Origin: Sporosarcina cyprini
GTDB taxonomy: Bacteria; Bacillota; Bacilli; Bacillales_A; Planococcaceae
DNA: 43,483 nucleotides
Direction of reading: 5' to 3'
NCBI RefSeq assembly: GCF_022048975.1
Contig: NZ_JAKMHX010000020.1
Coordinates: 1 to 43,483, forward strand
Shown: piece by piece, positions 18,001-25,319 of the stretch
Layout of the letters: each line of letters starts with the position of its first letter
Position numbering within the stretch: the stretch's first letter is position 1
Made by a program: the position numbers and the translations under genes
Notes under the pieces: generated by a model
Seen by the model: only the letters and a program-made list of their open reading frames with translations
What the model was told of the DNA's origin: nothing
Database searches by the model: none

Positions 18001-18655
18001 ACGTGCCTCCCGCAATGAATTGAATGAACTCATCTATTATCTATTGCAACGTGTGTTTTTGCGATTTGGCGATTTCTTCAAAGAAGGGTACAGCCCATCG
18101 ACTTTCGCCAAATATCCAACCGATCGCGCTTTGAAGCTCGCGCTGGATGAAACCGTTCAAATGCTCGGCTTCGATATTACGCAAGAGCTGAAAGTCACCA
18201 ACTTGAGAATGTTAAACTTCTTGAAAAAGCAGCTGACGGATCGGGAACGGGTCGAAAAACGCAAGTTGACTGAAAAGGACGCAGCTCTCAGCTTGTCTCC
18301 TTATGAGTCGAGCGAAGCGGACATGCTTACTTTCACAGCTCCTTTCGAAACGTCTGAGAAATACAAAGTGGTAAACAAATACTTTAAAAACCAAAAGGCC
18401 TTCTTCGAAAAAGGCGATCGCGATAAATTGCGCGCGGCTCTTGAAGAACTGCTCAAAACCGATGCATCCGATTACTTGGGGAATGAAAAGGAAAAGTTGG
18501 ATCAATGGGCAGAGCGATGGATCGAATCGGAGGCGGAAGGATTGCGTCAGCATCTATTATCCGGAAGCTTGGAACAAATCCGTTCAGAACGATCCTTGCT
18601 AGATGACACGGAACAATTGGAAGAATGGCGCGCCATCTACACGGAAATCAAATAA
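15074..18655 (+). CDS. dynA: Double-headed bacterial dynamin DynA
   Basis: Membrane-remodelling GTPase with two fused dynamin units. In B. subtilis DynA tethers and fuses membranes and helps cells survive membrane damage and phage attack. It has 1193 residues. Head 1: P-loop GHFSAGKSS (48-56), DTPG (140-143), NQID (198-201). Head 2: GAFSAGKSS (627-635), DTPG (785-788), NAID (848-851). Each head is followed by long helical stalk segments, with Glu-rich coiled coils around 300-330 and 900-960. Both GTPase sites look complete. RBS AAGGAAGGA precedes the ATG. The following rhodanese gene starts 14 nt after the stop, so the two are probably co-transcribed. Confidence 0.96.
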   Translation: MSQMNKYIQQTALYGEIFKRDEDEERYKKAKLLAHKLDKGEFTIGFAGHFSAGKSSMINALVGNDLLPSGPIPTSANIVKVSKADTDHAIIHQTDGKAYLYEGQHFAEAIKSFSKDGRSVAQVEIGYTGSQLPEGITVMDTPGVDSTDDAHKLSTDSALHLADLVFYTMDYNHVQSELNFTFTKELLKYNENMYLIINQIDKHRDSELPFAAFKKSVEDSFALWGVKPKGIFYTSLRTQDMPDNDFSKVQEIVKGSIENRQDRMADNASHALRKLMDEHILFLKEEMEERKETYRDIVLDDEWNQLGELEKEVREQEKELHLLSGDEFAANFEQERKKLLESAAITPFETRELLKSYLESKSSRFKVGLLFGAKKTAEEKARRKEAFFENLDTLVQPQIGVHLKSLMKKSLKETGLLNDERSIEIDTMDFQLPIDEIDAQLIATDVVTGETVLNVTEHLKTAIYSAFRKMTESWKNEMAALASSRGNEKAESMMHSIRVLDEKVAAIQHVQKLQNALDRLDDELATPSAEMVKAAEALLSQWNQPEELRTIDFTEEGKVEASAATEQQAVDSPAEEQVLADGTQVISRALEVANAVESIPGFSETVSYLRHKADRLDGQEFTVALFGAFSAGKSSFSNALMGDSILPVSPNPTTAAINRIRPVSATKKNRTADVHLKSVQEMFEDISFSYQALDMPVKDLDDAYAKTSDILAKELQEESLHIHKTFIKAFAKGYETFRNSLGTTLTVEEEEFTRYVAEEERSCFVQSIDFYYDCPLTREGITLVDTPGADSINARHTDVAFEYIRNADAILFITYYNHAFARADREFLIQLGRVKDAFELDKMFFVVNAIDLAANVEEAEAVKTYVAEQLTTFGIRHPRVHGISSLRALESKLAGQTDEEMAEFESNFHHFLQHDLRGIAIQALQEETSKTVQRVANLIERVESNRTRKAERMQELDKLEQEVRIQFADGFTEVIERASRNELNELIYYLLQRVFLRFGDFFKEGYSPSTFAKYPTDRALKLALDETVQMLGFDITQELKVTNLRMLNFLKKQLTDRERVEKRKLTEKDAALSLSPYESSEADMLTFTAPFETSEKYKVVNKYFKNQKAFFEKGDRDKLRAALEELLKTDASDYLGNEKEKLDQWAERWIESEAEGLRQHLLSGSLEQIRSERSLLDDTEQLEEWRAIYTEIK

Positions 18656-18669
18656 GGGGTGAAGTAATA

Positions 18670-19491
18670 ATGACAGCTGTTTTTGTGACAGGCGAAAGCT
18701 TGAAAGGTCAATCTGTAAAATGGATTGATACTCGGTTTTCTTTGCAAGATCCTAAAAAAGGACGAGGGGATTACGAAGCAGGACATATTAGCGGAGCCGT
18801 CTATTGGGATTTGGAGAAGGATCTCTCCGACATGTCCAAGCCTTCAGGAAGACACCCATTGCCGGATCAACAAGACCTGACGGAGTTATTCCGCAAGTCA
18901 GGTCTTTCGCTGGACGATCAAATTGTCATTTATGATGAGGGCGGCAGCCCATTTGCATCACGAGCTTGGTGGATTCTGCAATATGCGGGCTTCACCAATG
19001 CCTCGATCTGTTTAGATGGATTTAACAAACTGAAGGAAGACGGATTCCCGATCGATCAGGAGATTCCGGAGCCAGGCCGGACAGATGTGGAGCCGATTTG
19101 GCAAGATCAATTGTATGCTTCCAAGGATTTTGTGAAAGATACAGTCACTGGAAACACTGGTTATACATTGCTAGACGCCCGTTCGGCTGAACGGTACAGA
19201 GGAGAAATGGAACCGATTGATCCTGTGGCGGGCCATATTCCAGGTGCTTTAAATTTCGATTGGGAGAAATTAAAGCAAAACGGAATGTTCAACATACATG
19301 CAGACGTGAAAGAGCAGCTCAATACAGTAGCTGAAGCTGGCCAGCCTGTCATTGCCTATTGCGGAAGCGGCGTAACGGCTGCCCCTCTGTTCGCCATGCT
19401 GAAGCATAACGGCTATACAGATGCCCGGCTTTATGTCGGCAGCTATAGTGACTGGATTACGACAGAAGAGGTAGACAAAGAGGTGAAGTAA
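18670..19491 (+). CDS. Two-domain sulfurtransferase (rhodanese / 3-mercaptopyruvate type)
   Basis: Transfers sulfane sulfur from thiosulfate or 3-mercaptopyruvate to an acceptor in the cytoplasm. It has 273 residues from the ATG at 18670 after AAGGGGTG; a longer in-frame extension overlapping dynA has no ribosome site. The N-terminal inactive rhodanese domain (about 8-125) has the DARxxxx..GHIxGA-like pattern (D-T-R-F and G-H-I-S-G-A). The C-terminal catalytic domain (about 150-270) carries the loop C231-G-S-G-V-T-A. That loop fits either substrate class, so preference is uncertain. It sits in the dynA-rhodanese-phosphoesterase unit with a 3-nt gap to the next gene. Confidence 0.9.
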   Translation: MTAVFVTGESLKGQSVKWIDTRFSLQDPKKGRGDYEAGHISGAVYWDLEKDLSDMSKPSGRHPLPDQQDLTELFRKSGLSLDDQIVIYDEGGSPFASRAWWILQYAGFTNASICLDGFNKLKEDGFPIDQEIPEPGRTDVEPIWQDQLYASKDFVKDTVTGNTGYTLLDARSAERYRGEMEPIDPVAGHIPGALNFDWEKLKQNGMFNIHADVKEQLNTVAEAGQPVIAYCGSGVTAAPLFAMLKHNGYTDARLYVGSYSDWITTEEVDKEVK

Positions 19492-19494
19492 GTT

Positions 19495-20079
19495 TTGCGT
19501 TATGCAATCGTAGGTGATATCCATTCCTCCACGAAAGACTTAGAAGCCGTTCTAAAACAAGTGGCAGAAGTTGCCCCCGACGCCAAATTGGTCGGTACGG
19601 GGGATTTATTTGAATGTACGATAAGCAAAAGGAATATTACCGATTTCAAATATGAAAAAATGGAAGACGTCATGCAGTTACCGGAAGGCTTCCGTGATTT
19701 GTTAACTTTTCCGTCCATTCGTGGGAACCAGGAAGAACGGATAGTGTTTATTACAAATACTGATGACCCGCTGCGCATGGAACTGGAGAAGCTGCCGGAA
19801 ACGATGCAAATCGGAGAGGCGGTTGTCATTCATGGCCATCAATGGCATTACGGGGACAATCCGTGGCAGAAACTCTCGCCAACCTGGAAGCTCGTCTTTT
19901 TCGGCCATACCCATCGCTCGGAAATCTTCCGAAACGGCCATTCCGAATGCATTCGGTTTGGTGAGGAGTATGAAGTTGGAAAAGAGCGTGTCATCGTCAA
20001 TGTCGGATCTGTTATTGAGAATAGGGAATGGGTTCTTTACGACGAGTATAATGCGGTGATTCGTTTCATGAAAGCATAA
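19495..20079 (+). CDS. Calcineurin-like metallophosphoesterase
   Basis: Dinuclear-metal phosphoesterase, substrate unknown. It has 194 residues from a TTG start with AGGTGAAG upstream, 3 nt after the rhodanese stop. All five blocks of the fold are visible: GDIHSS (7-12), GTGDLFE, the block with R-G-N-Q-E, GHQWHYG and GHTHRSE. The G-N-[HQ]-E position has Gln instead of His, a known variation in YfcE/MJ0936-like members. It has no signal peptide and is probably cytoplasmic. It ends at a strong terminator and is the last gene of the dynA unit. Confidence 0.88.
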   Translation: MRYAIVGDIHSSTKDLEAVLKQVAEVAPDAKLVGTGDLFECTISKRNITDFKYEKMEDVMQLPEGFRDLLTFPSIRGNQEERIVFITNTDDPLRMELEKLPETMQIGEAVVIHGHQWHYGDNPWQKLSPTWKLVFFGHTHRSEIFRNGHSECIRFGEEYEVGKERVIVNVGSVIENREWVLYDEYNAVIRFMKA

Positions 20080-20124
20080 AAAAGAGCTGCCAGGATGGCT
20101 AAAAACCATCAGGCAGCTTTTTTG
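20078..20124. terminator. Bidirectional terminator
   Basis: AGCTGCC (20085-20091) pairs with GGCAGCT (20112-20118), with an inner GATGG/CCATC stem. It is flanked by A6 on the left and T6 on the right and serves the convergent phosphoesterase and RNase H-like genes. Confidence 0.88.
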
Positions 20125-20152
20125 TCACATCAAAAAATTAACGGGTGGCATA

Positions 20153-20536
20153 CTAGCGTTGGATAGCCTGCCGGGCCAGTTCATCAGCCGCCCGATTTTC
20201 ACTATCTGGTATCCATTTGATGAAAAAGTAATCAAAGGAATCTGCGATTTTTAGTATTTGTGCCAAGTAGCCTTTATGCAGATCGTTTTTAACGAATTGA
20301 TTTTCAACTGCTGTCACGACAATTTTGGAGTCAGAACGGGCCGAGACGATTCCGGTTGTCAGCTTGGCTGCTTCCTCCATCCCGCGGAGAAGCGCTAAAA
20401 ATTCTGCTGTATGATTATTCGTCGGTTCAATCGGTTCCGAAATCTTCAGGGCATGCCCTTCTCCTTTAATAAAGATCCCAATTCCACTCATCCCGGGATT
20501 CCCGGCACTCGCTCCATCCACGTATAATTCAATCAT
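20153..20536 (-). CDS. ypdQ: RNase HI-like protein (YpdQ type)
   Basis: Reverse-transcriptase-like RNase H fold of 127 residues. The first catalytic Asp lies in Y-V-D7-G-A-S-A-G-N-P-G, a Glu in H-T-A-E-F, the second Asp in S-D-S-K and the last in N-R-A-A-D-E-L-A, so the DEDD set is present. The basic-protrusion helix of E. coli RNase HI is shortened. B. subtilis YpdQ, the closest remembered relative, has been reported without detectable RNase HI activity, so hydrolysis of RNA-DNA hybrids is not certain. The ATG follows AGAGGTGAG. It is a single gene between two terminators. Confidence 0.85.
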   Translation of the reverse strand: MIELYVDGASAGNPGMSGIGIFIKGEGHALKISEPIEPTNNHTAEFLALLRGMEEAAKLTTGIVSARSDSKIVVTAVENQFVKNDLHKGYLAQILKIADSFDYFFIKWIPDSENRAADELARQAIQR

Positions 20537-20666
20537 CGGCTCACCTCTTTACAATAGTTGCAATTGCTTGTGATGCGTACTAAAATATAGGAACCCATTC
20601 GGTTTCAAGTGAATATCGTATGGGCAGGCGACAGTTTTGTTGTCGCAATAAAGCTGGAGGTTCTTT

Positions 20667-20855
20667 ATGAATAAATTAACTGTCATGACTGAAATAAATG
20701 AAATGCTGGATACGTATTGCGAAGGCTGCTTCATCAAAAAACAACTCGTAAAAGATTGTGGAAAGACAGGTGCCCATCAATTTTGCATTCAGACCTGCAC
20801 GATCGGTGAACAACTGAAGTTTCTAGGAAACGAAATGAATAAATACACAGAATAA
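20667..20855 (+). CDS. ypeQ: Small zinc-finger protein (YpeQ, DUF2602-like)
   Basis: A 62-residue cytosolic protein with five cysteines (C18, C21, C31, C40, C44), where C-E-G-C and the later C-I-Q-T-C pair probably hold one zinc. It resembles the small YpeQ family next to cspD/ypdQ in Bacillus. GGAGG precedes the ATG. Function is unknown; a nucleic-acid or protein-binding role is only a guess from the metal site. It ends at a terminator shared with cspD. Confidence 0.8.
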   Translation: MNKLTVMTEINEMLDTYCEGCFIKKQLVKDCGKTGAHQFCIQTCTIGEQLKFLGNEMNKYTE

Positions 20856-20895
20856 ATCCCGCTGAAAGCACCTCAGCGGGATGATTGTTTTTATT
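20856..20895 (+). terminator. Terminator between ypeQ and cspD
   Basis: A perfect 10-bp stem ATCCCGCTGA/TCAGCGGGAT (20856-20865, 20873-20882), then GATTGTTTTTATT on the plus strand. The stem follows the cspD stop as well, so it may also serve that gene. Confidence 0.85.
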
Positions 20896-21097
20896 CTTCG
20901 ATTTTTAAGACATTCGCCGCTTGAGGCCCTCGGTTTCCTTCAATGATCTCGAAAGAAACAGATTGTCCTTCGTCCAAGGTTTTAAAACCTTCCGCAACTA
21001 TACCTGTATAGTGGACAAACACGTCTTCTCCAGAATCCGTTTCGATAAAACCATACCCTTTGTCATTGCTGAACCATTTTACTTTACCTTGGTACAT
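20891..21097 (-). CDS. cspD: Cold-shock protein (CspD-like)
   Basis: Single-stranded nucleic-acid-binding OB-fold RNA chaperone of 68 residues. RNP1 is K-G-Y-G-F-I-E (13-19) and RNP2 is D-V-F-V-H-Y. The start G-K-V-K-W-F and the end R-G-P-Q-A-A-N-V match the family. RBS GGGAGGAAAAAT-like sequence precedes the ATG. A consensus SigA promoter lies about 57 nt upstream, giving a 5' leader of about 50 nt, shorter than the long leaders of strongly cold-induced csp genes. The paralogue letter is uncertain. Confidence 0.95.
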   Translation of the reverse strand: MYQGKVKWFSNDKGYGFIETDSGEDVFVHYTGIVAEGFKTLDEGQSVSFEIIEGNRGPQAANVLKIEE

Positions 21098-21153
21098 GAT
21101 TTTTCCTCCCTAGGCGTTTCGATGTCTTTACCATTATATACATGGATGACCTA

Positions 21154-21182
21154 ACTATACATGATTCGACAGACAACGTCAA
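21154..21182 (-). promoter_or_regulatory. SigA promoter of cspD
   Basis: On the minus strand TTGACG (21182-21177), 17 nt, TATAGT (21159-21154), with TG one base before the -10. This is one of the best promoters in the window. Confidence 0.85.
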
Positions 21183-21327
21183 TGAATTGTCTGACACCAT
21201 TGAAAACTCTTTGGATGTCCAACCCTTTCCCATGTTATGATTAAAAATAGGTTGGCATTCATTGGAAAGACCAAATTGCCCAGAAATAATGCCGGCTTGT
21301 TAAAATCATTTGAAAAAGGGGATTTGA

Positions 21328-21531
21328 ATGGATCGGTTAATGGGGATCTTATTAATTTGTTTAACCATGCTGACGGCTGCTATTATGTTCGGACTGGATT
21401 GGTTACTGTTAATTGTTTTCCTAATCGGCGTATTATTAGTCGTGTTCGGCGGAGAGCGAAAAGAACAAAAACAAGAGATTGTTTCGGATGAAGAGATTGA
21501 GTCTGAATTAGTGGATTCTACTAAAGACTAA
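21328..21531 (+). CDS. Small two-helix membrane protein
   Basis: A 67-residue protein. Residues 4-22 and 24-41 form two hydrophobic helices separated by G-L-D-W. The tail of about 25 residues is acidic and lysine-rich and should be cytosolic. AAAAGGGG lies 6 nt before the ATG, which makes translation credible. The family is not recognised and no partner is evident. No terminator was seen before the palindromic repeat that follows. Confidence 0.65.
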   Translation: MDRLMGILLICLTMLTAAIMFGLDWLLLIVFLIGVLLVVFGGERKEQKQEIVSDEEIESELVDSTKD

Positions 21532-21611
21532 CACTAATACAGATTGGGTGAATAAGAGCCATTAATAAGTTAAAAAAATTACTTTATTAGTTGAAATAAA
21601 TAACATTTACC

Positions 21612-21813
21612 GTTGATTTCCGTTCCGAGCGGACGCTTTCGGCGGGCAGGGCTTAAGCCAATCGAACAACGAAGGGTTCGATTTGCCATATTTCTGGGTT
21701 TTGCAGAAATTAAGGCAGCCTTCACTTCCTGCTCGTAACGCTACGCTTTTACTCGCAAACACCGTTCTTCGTAACATAGTTCGCTGGAGTCGCCCCTTAG
21801 CACTCCAATCAAC
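21612..21813. repeat. Palindromic intergenic repeat, copy 1
   Basis: The element is bounded by GTTGATT (21612) and AATCAAC (21807-21813). Its reverse complement begins like the repeat at 43316: 24 of the first 32 bases agree, sharing GTTGATTGGAG and CGACTCC. The left end (ccgttccgagcggacgctttc) is the pattern of the GC-rich intergenic repeats seen widely in Bacillaceae. Inner hairpins include ATCGAAC/GTTCGAT (21661-21682) and TTTCTG/CAGAAA. It has no transposase and fills most of the 366-nt gap 21532-21897. Confidence 0.8.
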
Positions 21814-21897
21814 TTAGTGAATGGGTGGAATAATCAGTTCAACTTATATAAATTGTAAATGAAGATAGTTATGGTGATTTCAATTAGGAGGAAAACG

Positions 21898-22494
21898 TTG
21901 CGAAAATTAATAACCGATGGCTTGTTACTGTTAATAGCCTTGCTGCTGACTGGCTGTGCAGATAACAAAGCGAGATTAACGATTACACCTTATACGATGA
22001 GTGAAAAAGAACTCGAGCTCATAAGTAAAACAGATGTGGAGAAAATTGATTTCTTTCATTTGAATGGCAGTTTGGCGAAGGATCATGATCTTCGTTTTTC
22101 AGTAGAGGTATACAAAAACGGGGAACTCGCAGGTGAATTGTTGTCAACTCACAGTGAAGCTAAAACCGAATTTGATGATACTCTACTTTCATTTGCGATT
22201 GAAAGGTTTGAGGAAGATGAACAGCGTTTCCTAAAGCTTATTGCTGGCATTCCTTCGGGCAAAGTTACAACGAATTACGATAATACGATGACAGCCACAA
22301 CTTCCACTAGCCTCATAAAGGAAAAAGTGCAATTGGAATTAGGTAAGCCGGTTTATTTGTCTGCATGGGCTGGAACGACAAAAAATGAACTTGAAGTAAT
22401 TGGCAGCTGGAATGGCGGTTTTCCAAAGGGTATGGAAGATAAAGAACTCGCTTTTTTATATAAAGTGGTTTGGACTGATGAAATGACTGAATAA
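21898..22494 (+). CDS. Predicted lipoprotein, unknown function
   Basis: A 198-residue protein from a TTG start 6 nt after AGGAGG. An upstream in-frame ATG at 21859 has no ribosome site and would spoil the signal peptide. The first 20 residues are a type II signal: basic start, hydrophobic core, lipobox L-T-G-C20, so it should be lipid-anchored on the outer face of the membrane. The mature part looks beta-rich and has no motif I know. It is followed 83 nt later by a TPR gene. Similar small lipoproteins also occur at 24884 and near 37370, but no clear homology between them is seen. Confidence 0.75.
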   Translation: MRKLITDGLLLLIALLLTGCADNKARLTITPYTMSEKELELISKTDVEKIDFFHLNGSLAKDHDLRFSVEVYKNGELAGELLSTHSEAKTEFDDTLLSFAIERFEEDEQRFLKLIAGIPSGKVTTNYDNTMTATTSTSLIKEKVQLELGKPVYLSAWAGTTKNELEVIGSWNGGFPKGMEDKELAFLYKVVWTDEMTE

Positions 22495-22577
22495 CCACAG
22501 TATCATTGCATCTGTAAAGTTAACAACATACACATCTTTTTACTGTCATGTTCATTCAAAAAGGGGAATCAGTTGGA

Positions 22578-23534
22578 TTGGATATTTACAAGCAATTTAA
22601 CCGTTTGCTGCAAGATGATAAATTAGAAGAGATTGTTGAGTTACTTTATGATTTTAAGCATTCCAGAAGATTAACGACAGATGAAATGGGCTGGGTGTAT
22701 TGGAATATTTCTGACGCTTATGCTGTTCAGAGAAAACCGCAGATGGTTTATGACAATCACATTCAATTTGTCAAATGGGGGGAAGAGGCGTTATTTCCCG
22801 ATCGGCTCCATTGGTTTGTTTCAGACACAACGCAAGCTTTGACTCTTTCTTTAGGAAACTATTTCGAAGAATGGTTTGATTGGTATGTATATGCCTGTCA
22901 GCATTCTACCCGAACTGCAGAAAACAGGGCAGTTCGGTTTGAGAGTCATCGGGCTGCCATTGGGTCACTATTAAAACTGAAAAAGATTACACCGATTGAA
23001 GTTCCATTCAGCCATATGGACCAATTGTTACAAGAGGATCATGACTGGGAGAATCAAACCTTTGCTACGTTCACTTATTACACTCTATTGATAGAGAAAG
23101 CTTTTTTAGTGAATGAAGAGTATCTGCTACATGATGTGTCAATCAAGATAAAAGAGCTGCTTGAAAAAGAAGTAAAGGCGGTTCTTTTAAGTTCAATGGA
23201 AAACCAAAACTACTTTGCTTTAGGAAGCTGGGGTGATTTGAATAGCTCCCGGCAGGCGAAAGACTCTATGGCTGTCCTTCTGTACAACTTGGGATGCATG
23301 TACCATACAATTGGCAAGTATGAAGAAAGCATTGAAATGTTTCGGACAGCCCTCGGTTACAACACTACGGTTACAAAATACGGTTTGGCTTTATTCCTCT
23401 CATCCATTTGGAAAGTTGGCGGAACAAGTCGAGAGGTGATTGACACATTTGATATCTATTCATCAGATGGCACTGCACTCGTTGATTTATTTCAATACGC
23501 TCCGGATTTAAGAAGCGTCGTATCTCTTTCGTAG
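22578..23534 (+). CDS. TPR-containing hypothetical protein
   Basis: About 318 residues, mostly alpha-helical and rich in Trp and Tyr. A TPR-like repeat is clear near the C-terminus (LLYNLGCMYHTIGKYEESIE), and earlier helices (WVYWNISDAYAVQRKPQM) look like a degenerate repeat. The start is uncertain: TTG at 22578 follows AAAAAGGGG at 11 nt, while ATG at 22548 adds ten residues but has no ribosome site. No signal peptide or catalytic residue is seen. A role as a protein-interaction scaffold is inferred from the repeats only. It precedes the duplicated helical protein at 23575 by 40 nt, a possible operon. Confidence 0.65.
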   Translation: MDIYKQFNRLLQDDKLEEIVELLYDFKHSRRLTTDEMGWVYWNISDAYAVQRKPQMVYDNHIQFVKWGEEALFPDRLHWFVSDTTQALTLSLGNYFEEWFDWYVYACQHSTRTAENRAVRFESHRAAIGSLLKLKKITPIEVPFSHMDQLLQEDHDWENQTFATFTYYTLLIEKAFLVNEEYLLHDVSIKIKELLEKEVKAVLLSSMENQNYFALGSWGDLNSSRQAKDSMAVLLYNLGCMYHTIGKYEESIEMFRTALGYNTTVTKYGLALFLSSIWKVGGTSREVIDTFDIYSSDGTALVDLFQYAPDLRSVVSLS

Positions 23535-23574
23535 TCGGACAGGAAAATTTAGCTGAAAGAGAGGAGACAAGAGG

Positions 23575-23970
23575 ATGGTATTCAACCATAAAATGAAGCA
23601 ATCCATAGAATCGATGCAATCCACGCTTCGTAAACTAGAAAATTCGAAGAACCAAATGATGCAAAAAGGAGCCAGCACCACGTTGGTTTCAAAAAGACTT
23701 CAAGCAATCGAAATCGGCCTTGCCTTGCTCGAGTACAGGTGGGATTCCAAGCCTTTTCAAAGTTCCCGAGAAGAAATAATGGCTGCCCGGGAAGTGTTGG
23801 ATGGTTTAATGCCATCACTTGAAAACATGTATGAGAAATCAAAACCGGGCAGTCCCCAAAGAACTCTTTTAGAACGAAGAATAAGAGCAATCGAACTATC
23901 GATAGAGGTAATGAAAGTAATTCTTAATGACTCAACTATCGACAAGTTCATAGATAATACTGAAGAATAA
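23575..23970 (+). CDS. Helical protein with internal duplication, unknown function
   Basis: A 131-residue soluble protein with RBS GAGAGGAG upstream. Two halves resemble each other: residues about 15-53 (TLRKLENSKNQMMQ, then SKRLQAIEIGLALLEY) and about 82-118 (SLENMYEKSKPGSP, then ERRIRAIELSIEVMKV). The shared pattern is L-x2-hydrophobic-x2-SK, then R-[LI]-[QR]-A-I-E-[IL], which suggests a duplicated helical hairpin. The family is not recognised. It lies between the TPR gene and the broken HD-hydrolase, 36 nt from the latter. Confidence 0.6.
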   Translation: MVFNHKMKQSIESMQSTLRKLENSKNQMMQKGASTTLVSKRLQAIEIGLALLEYRWDSKPFQSSREEIMAAREVLDGLMPSLENMYEKSKPGSPQRTLLERRIRAIELSIEVMKVILNDSTIDKFIDNTEE

Positions 23971-24006
23971 TAAAAACGGCATCTCAGAAATGAAAGGTGA
24001 TAATAT

Positions 24007-24638
24007 ATGGAACAGTTACTACTACAATGTGAACAACAAGTACGATCTATTTACGAGGAATTTGATGCAAGTCACGATTTTGATCATATCGAACGAGTAA
24101 GGAGAAATGCGGAAACGATCTGTAAAACGATGCCTGAGGCGGACACGACGATTGTTCAGCTCGCCGTTCTTTTGCATGATATTGATATCCGAAATATCGG
24201 ACTGACGAATCTAGATCGCCACAAGATGTTTTGACAAGCATCGGCGCAAGTCCTGATACCATCCAGCGAGTCGTCGAAACGATTGAAAGTGTTTCATTCA
24301 GCGGAGGCCAGTCAAAAGAGTTGAAGTCAATCGAAGGGGCCATTGTCCGCGACGCCGACCGTCTTGATGCGATAGGAGCCATCGGTATTGCCCGGACATT
24401 TGCCTACGGCGGAGCGAAAGGGCGGAAGCTGTATGACAAAGCAGAATCAGCACGCCTTTCCATGACGGAAGAGGAATATAGAACAAAAAGCACCGCGTCT
24501 GTCACTCATTTCTATGAGAAGTTACTCTTGTTGAAAGATCTGATGGTGACGGGAGAAGGGAAGCGGCTGGCAGAAGAGCGACATGCCTTGATGGTGGAAT
24601 TTTTAGCCCAACTTGATCGAGAAGTGGGATTACGATAA
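24007..24638 (+). pseudogene. HD-domain phosphohydrolase, broken by a 1-nt frameshift
   Basis: Predicted metal-dependent phosphohydrolase of the YedJ-like HD superfamily. The first frame (24007-24234) gives H23-D24 and L-L-H57-D58-I-D, then runs into a stop. The next frame (to 24638) gives the family's later part, including V-R-D-A-D-R-L-D-A. Inserting one base between 24186 and 24187 joins them as H-D-I-D-D-P-K-Y-R followed by [16 protein letters not shown], an ordinary HD-family sequence, and makes the length 633 nt, a multiple of three (210 residues). So the lesion is a single missing base, probably G. It is either a real recent mutation or a sequencing error. The rest shows no decay. Confidence 0.85.
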
Positions 24639-24666
24639 TTTTAACTTGCAGGAAGGAGAGGATAAA

Positions 24667-24876
24667 GTGACTTCGACAAATACCATTTTTCATTTTGGAG
24701 ATATCTTTTTTACAATTGTATTTTTATTGTTAGTCATTCTGTTCTTTGTATCGCTGACACTCTTCCTCAAGTCACGATCCGGAAATCAAAAAAAGCAAAT
24801 CGTGCAAACCCAACAGATTGAACAAAAATTAGATCGAATCATCGATTTGCTTGAAAATGAGAAGAAGCTAAAATAG
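24667..24876 (+). CDS. Small membrane protein (DUF4083-like)
   Basis: A 69-residue protein from a GTG start after AAGGAGAGG; an overlapping longer frame has no ribosome site. One strong hydrophobic helix spans residues 12-35, followed by a basic stretch and a short C-terminal coiled coil (QQIEQKLDRIIDLLENEKK). This single-helix plus Lys/Glu coiled-coil pattern is typical of DUF4083-type proteins. The assignment rests on pattern only and function is unknown. Confidence 0.65.
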   Translation: MTSTNTIFHFGDIFFTIVFLLLVILFFVSLTLFLKSRSGNQKKQIVQTQQIEQKLDRIIDLLENEKKLK

Positions 24877-24883
24877 TAATGTA

Positions 24884-25225
24884 CTATGGTTTAGAGATAA
24901 ATCCTTTTCCAATTACGGTCTTTTTATCTGCACCAACAAATACGGAGAGTTCTTCTGAATCCGTTTCTTTATTGTGAAATGTTATGATATAAACTTCATC
25001 TTGCTCATAGTCTTCTGCAATAAATGGCTCAATTTCTTCTGTTACCGTAACTTTCCGCACGGTCGAATCTTTCGGGCTGGTAGGGATAAGCTGTTGTTCT
25101 TCTTCTGTTAGGCTCCCAAAGGCCACCATTTCAATCGGAACTTCATTTTTAGTACCTGCCAACTGGCAACCGGTTAACATGCTAACAAGGAAAATTAAAA
25201 GTAAGGGTTTTCTTAGGTGAAACAA
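24884..25225 (-). CDS. Predicted small lipoprotein
   Basis: A 113-residue protein from a TTG start 6 nt after AGGAGGAGGA; the nearer ATG is out of frame. The signal peptide is short and basic, then hydrophobic, ending in lipobox L-T-G-C20, so lipid attachment is expected. The mature part (about 93 residues) is acidic with a beta-like C-terminal half (VYIITFHNKETDSEEL). No known family. It ends 8 nt from the convergent gene at 24876, with no clear terminator between them. Confidence 0.75.
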   Translation of the reverse strand: MFHLRKPLLLIFLVSMLTGCQLAGTKNEVPIEMVAFGSLTEEEQQLIPTSPKDSTVRKVTVTEEIEPFIAEDYEQDEVYIITFHNKETDSEELSVFVGADKKTVIGKGFISKP

Positions 25226-25275
25226 AACATTCCTCCTCCTCTGAAATGGAAAGTCTTTGTAGATATATTCAACGT

Positions 25276-25319
25276 AAAAAAGCGGAAATCCTTCATTCCA
25301 CGAGGATTCCCGCTTTTTT
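25276..25319 (-). terminator. Terminator overlapping the niaR 3' end
   Basis: On the minus strand AAAAAAGCGGGAATCC (25319-25304) pairs with GGATTTCCGCTTTTTT (25291-25276). The upstream arm encodes the last residues of NiaR and the stop codon (25295-25293) lies in the loop. Confidence 0.85.

Noticed and set aside
21300..25225. Prophage or genomic island
   Set aside because: Accessory-looking genes, but no integrase, structural phage gene, tRNA attachment site or direct repeat was seen.
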